Origin: Actinomycetota bacterium
GTDB lineage: Bacteria; Actinomycetota; Acidimicrobiia; Acidimicrobiales; BP-101
Assembly (NCBI GenBank): GCA_030838265.1
Contig: JAUTXA010000250.1
Span: 1 to 18,173, forward strand
Direction: 5' to 3'
DNA length: 18,173 nucleotides
The position numbers and the translations under genes are program-made. This document shows positions 13,604 through 18,173 of the stretch, in pieces. Every line of letters starts with the position of its first letter. Positions within the stretch are counted from its first letter, which is position 1. The notes under the pieces were generated by a model. The model did no database searches, was not told the origin of the DNA, and saw only the letters and a program-made list of their open reading frames with translations.

Positions 13604-14854
13604 GTGCTCCGGGCCGATGTCGCCGTCGTGGGCGGCGGGCCGGCGGGGGCCGCGGCCGCCATCACCCTGGCTCGCGCCGGACGCGACGTCGTCCTCGTCG
13701 ACCGGGCCACGTTCCCGCGCGACAAGTGTTGTGGCGACGGCCTAACGACGGGGGCTCTGCGTCACCTCGAGGCTCTCGGCCTCCGTCCCGAGTCGATCCC
13801 GTCGTGGACCGAGGTCGCCGACGTGTGGGTGCGATCCCCTTCTGGCCGCACGGTCGCCTTCCCCCTCCCTAGGGGCGCGGGCATCTATGCCGCCGTCGCC
13901 CCGCGAGTCGAGCTCGACGCCGCCCTGTTGGACGTGGCGCGCGCCGCCGGCGTCAAGGTCCACGACGGTCATGCCATGACCGCGGCGAGCGCCGACCGCG
14001 ATGGGGTCACCCTCGACGTCGACGGGTTGGGCCAGCTCCGGTCCTGGTACGCCATCGGTGCCGACGGCATGTGGTCGCCATTGCGCAAGGCCCTCGGCGC
14101 CGATGAGCCCGGCTATCTGGGCGAGTGGCACGCCTTCCGTCAGTACTTCAAGCACACCGGTCCCCTCGCCCGCCGGCTCTGGGTCTGGTTCGAGCCCGAC
14201 CTGTTGCCGGGGTATGCGTGGTCGTTCCCGCTCCCCGACGGCCGGGCCAACGTGGGCTACGGGATCCAAAGGCAGGCGGGCCGGCCGACCAAGACCATGA
14301 AGGAGCAGTGGCTCGACGTCTTGGGCCGTCCTCACATTCGCGACGTGCTCGGGCCGGTCGCGGAACCGGAGGCGACCCACAAGGCGTGGCCCATCCCGGC
14401 CCGCGTCCAGCGCACCCAGCTGGCGGCCGCGGGCGGGCGCGCCCTCTTCGTCGGCGACGCGGCCCGCGCCTCGGACCCGATGACGGGTGAGGGCATCGGC
14501 CAGGCCCTCGCGACGGGGATCGACGCGGCCGAGGCTGTCATCACGGCCGGAGCCCTCGCACCCACCTGGGCCGCCGCCCACTACGAGGCGACGGTGCGAC
14601 GAGGTCTCGCCGTCGACAACCGCCTGGCCGACATCCTCACCCGCGGCCTCCGGCACCGCCGAGGGGCCCGCGGCGCGGTGCGCATCGCCGGCGCCACCGA
14701 TTGGACGAGGCGACATTTCGCCCGCTGGCTGTTCGAGGACTACCCCCGCGCCATGCTGGCCACGCCGGCGCGCTGGCACGCCCACATGCTCTCTGGGCCC
14801 GGCGCCTACCGGACTGACAGCGGCGGAGCGGGCCGAGATCTAGAGCCCGCGTAG
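13604..14854 (+). CDS. Geranylgeranyl reductase family FAD-dependent oxidoreductase
   Basis: A 416-residue flavoprotein. The Rossmann FAD motif VVGGGPAG is at 8-15 with the acidic end of strand 2 at Asp33. The family motif KCCGDGLT is at 41-48, GADGMWSPLRK at 152-162, PGYAWSFPLPDGRANVGYG at 202-220, and the second FAD motif GDAARASDPMTGEGIGQA at 284-301. Relatives reduce isoprenoid double bonds in chlorophyll side chains, archaeal lipids and actinobacterial menaquinone (MenJ). In a non-photosynthetic actinobacterium, menaquinone or another polyprenyl chain is the likeliest substrate, but no men genes are nearby, so that is inference. GTG is used as start. The gene converges on the response regulator with 44 bp between stops. 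Confidence 0.9.
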   Translation: MLRADVAVVGGGPAGAAAAITLARAGRDVVLVDRATFPRDKCCGDGLTTGALRHLEALGLRPESIPSWTEVADVWVRSPSGRTVAFPLPRGAGIYAAVAPRVELDAALLDVARAAGVKVHDGHAMTAASADRDGVTLDVDGLGQLRSWYAIGADGMWSPLRKALGADEPGYLGEWHAFRQYFKHTGPLARRLWVWFEPDLLPGYAWSFPLPDGRANVGYGIQRQAGRPTKTMKEQWLDVLGRPHIRDVLGPVAEPEATHKAWPIPARVQRTQLAAAGGRALFVGDAARASDPMTGEGIGQALATGIDAAEAVITAGALAPTWAAAHYEATVRRGLAVDNRLADILTRGLRHRRGARGAVRIAGATDWTRRHFARWLFEDYPRAMLATPARWHAHMLSGPGAYRTDSGGAGRDLEPA

Positions 14855-14898
14855 CCGGATTGCTGGCTGCGCCCGGTCGTGGTGGGCACAACCGCCGT

Positions 14899-15285
14899 TC
14901 AAGCGGCGATGTGACAGACGCGCTGCAGGGTGTGGGTCAGCTCCGTCATGAACTTGGTCTTCTGCACGAAGGCGTCGGCACCCGCGGCCATGGCCTCGTC
15001 CGACATCTCGTCGGCGACAGCCGAGAAGACCACGATCTTGGTCTCGGGCGAGCACTCCCGGATCTGGGGGATGGCCTCCATCCCGCCCATGATCGGCATC
15101 AACAGGTCGAGGACGATGGCGTCTGGGTGTTGATGGCCGACGAGGTCGACGGCCTGCCTTCCGTTGGCCGCCTCCCCCACGACTGAGAAGTGCTCGTGCT
15201 CGAGACCGAGGGTGATGCCCAACAGCGCCCGCACGTCACCTTCGTCGTCCGCCAACACCACCCGAATGGGTGCGAGAGTGCTCAT
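14899..15285 (-). CDS. Single-domain response regulator (receiver only)
   Basis: A 128-residue stand-alone receiver. The acidic pair Asp13/Asp14 lies in VVLADDEGDV, the phospho-acceptor is Asp60 in IVLDLLMP, the switch Ser is Ser88 in VVFSAV, and the conserved Lys is Lys109. No DNA-binding or enzymatic output domain follows, so it would signal by protein contact, as CheY or Spo0F do, or act in a phosphorelay. ATG 15285 is preferred over the longer frame to 15354 because AGAGGGG (15300-15294) lies 8 nt upstream and homology begins there. No kinase is adjacent; the soluble kinase at 6277-7185 is the only one in the window. It lies 95 bp behind the acyl-CoA dehydrogenase gene on the same strand. 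Confidence 0.92.
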   Translation of the reverse strand: MSTLAPIRVVLADDEGDVRALLGITLGLEHEHFSVVGEAANGRQAVDLVGHQHPDAIVLDLLMPIMGGMEAIPQIRECSPETKIVVFSAVADEMSDEAMAAGADAFVQKTKFMTELTHTLQRVCHIAA

Positions 15286-15323
15286 GCGTGTGACCCCTCT
15301 ACAGATAGGACGTTCCACCGCAA

Positions 15324-15340
15324 CTGTCGCACGGCGACAG
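15324..15340. promoter_or_regulatory. 17-bp inverted repeat upstream of the response regulator (possible operator)
   Basis: CTGTCGC (15324-15330) and GCGACAG (15334-15340) are exact complements around a 3-nt centre. The site lies 39-55 nt before the regulator start codon, where a -35 region would be expected. It could bind a dimeric repressor or activator, or form a short RNA hairpin in read-through from the upstream operon. Confidence 0.4.
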
Positions 15341-15360
15341 GGCCACGCCGCCATGGCCCT
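15339..15360. repeat. 7-bp inverted repeat with 8-nt loop in the dehydrogenase-regulator spacer
   Basis: AGGGCCA (15339-15345) and TGGCCCT (15354-15360) are exact complements. The repeat abuts the 17-bp inverted repeat on one side and the CTAG hairpin on the other, so the spacer can fold into three consecutive or competing stems. Confidence 0.45.
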
Positions 15361-15380
15361 AGTGGGTCATTTGCCCCTAG
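15359..15380 (-). terminator. Possible terminator directly after the acyl-CoA dehydrogenase gene
   Basis: Immediately after the TGA, the minus strand can pair CTAGGGG with CCCACTAG (one bulged A) around an A-rich loop. No T-run follows. It may act with the adjacent AGGGCCA/TGGCCCT stem to limit read-through into the response regulator gene. Confidence 0.3.
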
Positions 15381-16553
15381 TCAGCGGCCACCGACGCCGG
15401 CCGCGGTCCGGGCCTCGGCCCAGGTCTTGCCCGTCTCGATGTCGATGTCGTGGGGCAGGCCGAGGACGCGCTCGGCGATGATGTTGCGCTGCACCTCCGA
15501 AGTGCCGCCGCCGATGGTGAGGGCGGGCGAGAACAGGTAGCCGAAGGCCCACTCGCCACTCGAGGTGCCGAGCGGGCCGCGGTCGTTGAGCATCCCCTCG
15601 GCCCCGGCCAGATCCTTGGCCAGACCCATGATGTGCTGGCCGTGCTCGTCGGCGAGGGCCTTGCGGACGGAGGCTTCGGCGCCGGGTTGCTTCCCCTGGA
15701 TCTTGGCCGTGACCGTCCGCAGCCGGATGAGCCGGAGGACCTCGGCCTCGATGTAGAGCTGGGCGATGCGCTGACGCAGCACCGGGTCGGCGACGCCCTT
15801 GGTGCGGGCGATGTTGATCAGGTCGTTGGCCGTCGGCCCCCGTCCCCAGAGGGCACCCTCGCCCGACAGCGACACTCGCTCGTTCCCGAGGGTGACCTTG
15901 GCCAGGCCCCATCCCTCGTTCTCGTCGCCCACCAGGTTCTCGGCCGGAATGCGGACGTCGTCGAAGAAGACCTCGTTGAAGGTGTGGACCCCAGTCATCT
16001 CGACGATGGGCCGGATCTCGATGCCCGGCGTCTCCATCGGGCAGATGAAGTACGACACGCCCTTGTGCTTCGGGGCGTCGGGGTTGGTGCGGGCGATCAG
16101 GATGCCGTACTTCGACACGTGGCCCAGCGATGTCCAGATCTTCTGACCGTTGATGACGTAGGTGTCGCCGTCGCGCACGGCCCGGGTGCCGAGGTTGGCC
16201 AGGTCGGAGCCAGCGCCCGGCTCGCTGAAGAGCTGGCACCAGATCTCGTCGCCCGAGAGCATCGAGAAGAGATAGCGCTCCTTCTGCTCCTGGGTTCCGG
16301 CGTGCAGGATGGTGGGGCCGGCCCAGCCGATGGCGATGGGGTTGGTCGGCCTGGTGATCCCGGCCCGCTTGAGCTCGTCGTCGATGATCAGCTGATGGAT
16401 GGGGTCGGCGTCCTTGCCCCACGGCGCGGGCCAGTGCGGCGCCACGTAGCCGGCTTCACCCAGCTGGCGACCGGAGGGACGCGGGTTGGCCGCCAGCCAG
16501 TCGCGGACCTCGACGCGGCGCGAGTCGTCATCGCCGGGCAGGTCGAAGTCCAT
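15381..16553 (-). CDS. Acyl-CoA dehydrogenase
   Basis: A 390-residue FAD enzyme catalysing alpha,beta-desaturation of an acyl-CoA thioester, passing electrons to electron-transfer flavoprotein. Visible are WCQLFSEPGAGSDLA at 105-119 (FAD and substrate contacts), the middle beta domain with INGQKIWTS at 134-142, ETPGIEIRPIVEMTG at 174-188, and the C-terminal TIGGGTSEVQRNIIAERVLGLP at 346-367. Where medium-chain enzymes have a catalytic Glu (YEGT), this protein has Gly, so its base must be elsewhere, as in isovaleryl-CoA and several FadE-type enzymes. Chain length and substrate are unknown. GGGAG lies 7 nt before the ATG, and the upstream hydrolase stop is only 3 nt away, so the two share a transcript. 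Confidence 0.94.
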   Translation of the reverse strand: MDFDLPGDDDSRRVEVRDWLAANPRPSGRQLGEAGYVAPHWPAPWGKDADPIHQLIIDDELKRAGITRPTNPIAIGWAGPTILHAGTQEQKERYLFSMLSGDEIWCQLFSEPGAGSDLANLGTRAVRDGDTYVINGQKIWTSLGHVSKYGILIARTNPDAPKHKGVSYFICPMETPGIEIRPIVEMTGVHTFNEVFFDDVRIPAENLVGDENEGWGLAKVTLGNERVSLSGEGALWGRGPTANDLINIARTKGVADPVLRQRIAQLYIEAEVLRLIRLRTVTAKIQGKQPGAEASVRKALADEHGQHIMGLAKDLAGAEGMLNDRGPLGTSSGEWAFGYLFSPALTIGGGTSEVQRNIIAERVLGLPHDIDIETGKTWAEARTAAGVGGR

Positions 16554-16556
16554 CGC

Positions 16557-17336
16557 TCAGCTCCCGCTTCCGCTTCCGAGGTGGGTGTCGAACCAGGCGA
16601 GGGTGCGCCGCCACGCGTCCTGGGCCGACGCCTCGTGGTAGTGGTCGGGGCGGGCGTCGCAGTGGAAGCCGTGGCCGGCGTCGGCGTAGCGGACGATCTC
16701 GTGGTCGACCTTGGTCTCGGCGTCGAGGGTGGTGCGCAGGGTCTCGACGTCGGGCACAGGGATCGACTCGTCGTGGTCGCCGAAGAGGCCGAGGAACGGC
16801 GTCTTCAGGTCGCCGGCTTCGCCGATCAGGGCCGGAAAGGGCCCGGGCCGCTCGTTGACGATGCCGCCGCCGTAGAAGCCGGCTGCCGCGCCCAGCTGCC
16901 TGCGCACGGCGGCGAGGAAGGCGATGCGGCCGCCGAAGCAGAAGCCGACGACGGCGACGCGCTCGGGAGGGATGCCCGCCTTGCCCAGCTGCTCGATGGA
17001 CGCGTCGATGTCCATGAGCATCGAGTCATCGCCGGTGATGCCCTCGAACAGGGGGAAGACCTTCGAGAAGTCGGTATAGGGAGCGGTGCCCCCGCCAGAC
17101 CGGTGGAAGATCTCTGGGGCGATGGCGTGGTAGCCGGCCTCGGCGAAGCGGCGGGTGACGCTCTGGATGTGGTGGTTCACGCCGAACACCTCTTGGATGA
17201 CGACGACGCCACCCTTGGCCTCACCCTCGGCGGGAGGGACCTCGTAGATCCCCATGTCGCCGTCGGCCGTCGGGACGGTCGGGAAGTCGTTCTTCGGCGC
17301 CGCGTCGGATTCGGCGTCGGCGTTGCTCTCGGTCAT
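16557..17336 (-). CDS. Dienelactone hydrolase family protein
   Basis: A 259-residue alpha/beta hydrolase of the carboxymethylenebutenolidase type, which uses a Cys nucleophile. GFCFGG is at 131-136 (Cys133), the conserved IQEVFG at 47-52 (Glu49), GDHDE at 186-190 supplies the acid, and GHGF at 221-224 supplies His222. Family members open dienelactones in aromatic degradation, but many act on unrelated esters, so the substrate is open. ATG 17336 is preferred over the longer frame to 17591 because AAGGAG lies 7 nt upstream and the extra residues overlap the preceding gene without homology. It overlaps the epimerase stop by 4 nt (ATGA) and is followed 3 nt later by the acyl-CoA dehydrogenase. 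The three genes look like one operon. Confidence 0.92.
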   Translation of the reverse strand: MTESNADAESDAAPKNDFPTVPTADGDMGIYEVPPAEGEAKGGVVVIQEVFGVNHHIQSVTRRFAEAGYHAIAPEIFHRSGGGTAPYTDFSKVFPLFEGITGDDSMLMDIDASIEQLGKAGIPPERVAVVGFCFGGRIAFLAAVRRQLGAAAGFYGGGIVNERPGPFPALIGEAGDLKTPFLGLFGDHDESIPVPDVETLRTTLDAETKVDHEIVRYADAGHGFHCDARPDHYHEASAQDAWRRTLAWFDTHLGSGSGS

Positions 17337-18173
17337 TTCCCAGCTCCTTGGACGGTGGCGATCAGGGCCTGCTCCTGCTCGGGGGTCGGCGCGCCTCGCA
17401 TGGGCTCCTGGGGACGGGTGCGGTCCCAGGCCAGGGTGTCGCCCGCCGTCTCGCGAATCAGGCGGTGCGTCAACCCCTGGGCGATCGCCTTGCTGCAATC
17501 GACTTGGAAGGCGCGGTCGAGCCCCAGCTTCTCGGGCAGGGCCAGCGGGAAGTGGGCCTTGGCCTCCCGCACGACTTGGTCGGGGACCCACGTGAGGGTG
17601 GCCTCGTCATCGGGGGCACCGATGTCGAGGCAGGCCTCGATCATCGACTCCATCGTCAACGGCTCACCCGGACCGACCAGGTTGTAGGGGCCGGTCAAGC
17701 CCTTCTCGATGCCGGCGATGATGAACTCGCTCAGGTCGCGAGCGTCGATGACCTGCACCGGCTGCTCGCGGCGGCCGGGGCAGGCGATGGCGCCTCCCTC
17801 CGCGGCCCGCCGGACCCAGTAGGTGAAACGGTCGGTGGGGTCGTGCGGGCCGGCGATGATGCCGGGGCGGGGGATGAACGTCTTGCCCGGGAAGGTGCTC
17901 TCGGCGGCCTGCTCGCACAGGACCTTGAGGGGCCCGTAGGTGTTGTTGTCGACGGTCTCGGTGGTGGGGTCGTCGATGGTCGACAGGCGGCTGTCCTCCG
18001 GGCTGCCGGGCTCGCCGTCGTCCGGGTACACCGACCCGGTCGAGATGAACACGTAGGAGCCCACGTTGCCGGCCAAGAGCTCGGCCGACTCCCGCACGAT
18101 TCGAGGCACGTAGCCGCAGGTGTCGATGACCGCGTCCCACGTACCGCCCTTGAGGGCGCCGAGGTCACCGTCG
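17333..18173 (-). CDS. NAD-dependent epimerase/dehydratase family protein (partial, N-terminus beyond right edge)
   Basis: The frame is open from the window edge to a TGA at 17335-17333, giving 279 visible residues. The segment before the apparent GTG start at 18109 (ALKGGTWDAVIDTCGY) reads on without a stop and looks like normal SDR sequence, so the true start and the Gly-rich NAD-binding motif lie beyond the window. Visible are VFISTGSVYP at 41-50 (catalytic Ser region), the active-site Y79-G-P-L-K83, and PYNLVGPGEPLTM. It is an extended SDR; its substrate is unknown. The 3' end overlaps the dienelactone hydrolase start (ATGA), so it heads, or sits within, the operon with the hydrolase and acyl-CoA dehydrogenase. 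Confidence 0.88.
   Translation of the reverse strand, partial: DGDLGALKGGTWDAVIDTCGYVPRIVRESAELLAGNVGSYVFISTGSVYPDDGEPGSPEDSRLSTIDDPTTETVDNNTYGPLKVLCEQAAESTFPGKTFIPRPGIIAGPHDPTDRFTYWVRRAAEGGAIACPGRREQPVQVIDARDLSEFIIAGIEKGLTGPYNLVGPGEPLTMESMIEACLDIGAPDDEATLTWVPDQVVREAKAHFPLALPEKLGLDRAFQVDCSKAIAQGLTHRLIRETAGDTLAWDRTRPQEPMRGAPTPEQEQALIATVQGAGK

Noticed and set aside
14891..14908. Small hairpin CGCCG-TTCAAG-CGGCG at the response regulator stop, considered as a bidirectional terminator.
   Set aside because: The 5-bp stem overlaps the coding end, has no T-run and is common by chance in GC-rich DNA.
15450..17687. A 745-codon plus-strand frame opposite the acyl-CoA dehydrogenase and dienelactone hydrolase genes.
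   Set aside because: Its translation is compositionally a reverse-frame shadow (Gly/Val/Asp/Arg/Leu-rich, no motifs), while the minus-strand proteins show clear catalytic motifs and ATGA coupling.

Overview
The window reads as chromosomal DNA of a high-GC actinobacterium. The signs are dense GC-rich coding on both strands, WXG100/FtsK-type secretion genes, a wax ester synthase/diacylglycerol acyltransferase, a VanW-domain cell-wall protein, a geranylgeranyl-reductase-family flavoprotein, and several genes whose -10 box lies 6-7 nt from the start codon, as in leaderless actinobacterial transcripts. The mix would fit the Acidimicrobiia or a neighbouring class, but that placement is inferred from gene content and was not tested. 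Coding is nearly continuous: no stretch of 300 bases lacks a gene, and I saw no tRNA, rRNA, CRISPR array, insertion sequence or integrase.

Region 1 (1-5384, minus strand) is a compact type VII secretion locus in the order WXG100 protein, second WXG100 protein, 1426-residue FHA-containing FtsK/EccC/EssC-like ATPase, then a single-pass membrane protein with a Cys-rich outer part that runs off the left edge. The last gene starts inside the ATPase stop codon (ATGA). A divergent, locally AT-rich promoter region of about 143 bp separates the locus from queE.

Region 2 (5528-8015, plus strand) holds queE (7-deazaguanine pathway), a soluble histidine kinase preceded by a sigma-28/WhiG-like promoter match, and an alpha/beta hydrolase whose start codon sits in the loop of a perfect 10-bp inverted repeat. 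A minus-strand nitronate monooxygenase-like flavoprotein (8019-8990) converges on the hydrolase and diverges from the next gene.

Region 3 (9013-14854, plus strand) is an envelope and lipid block: a VanW/G5-like anchored protein, a TIGR01777-type SDR, a WS/DGAT acyltransferase, a four-helix membrane protein translationally coupled to it, and a geranylgeranyl-reductase-family oxidoreductase, possibly for polyprenyl or menaquinone saturation.

Region 4 (14899-18173, minus strand) is read right to left: a partial NAD-dependent epimerase, a dienelactone hydrolase and an acyl-CoA dehydrogenase, tightly packed as an operon. A 95-bp spacer with three inverted repeats follows, then a stand-alone receiver-domain response regulator. 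The orphan kinase and orphan receiver could be partners, but nothing in the sequence proves it.

The points most worth following are the compact T7SS with its partial end gene, the sigma-28-like promoter placed for a leaderless kinase transcript, and the hairpin over the hydrolase start.
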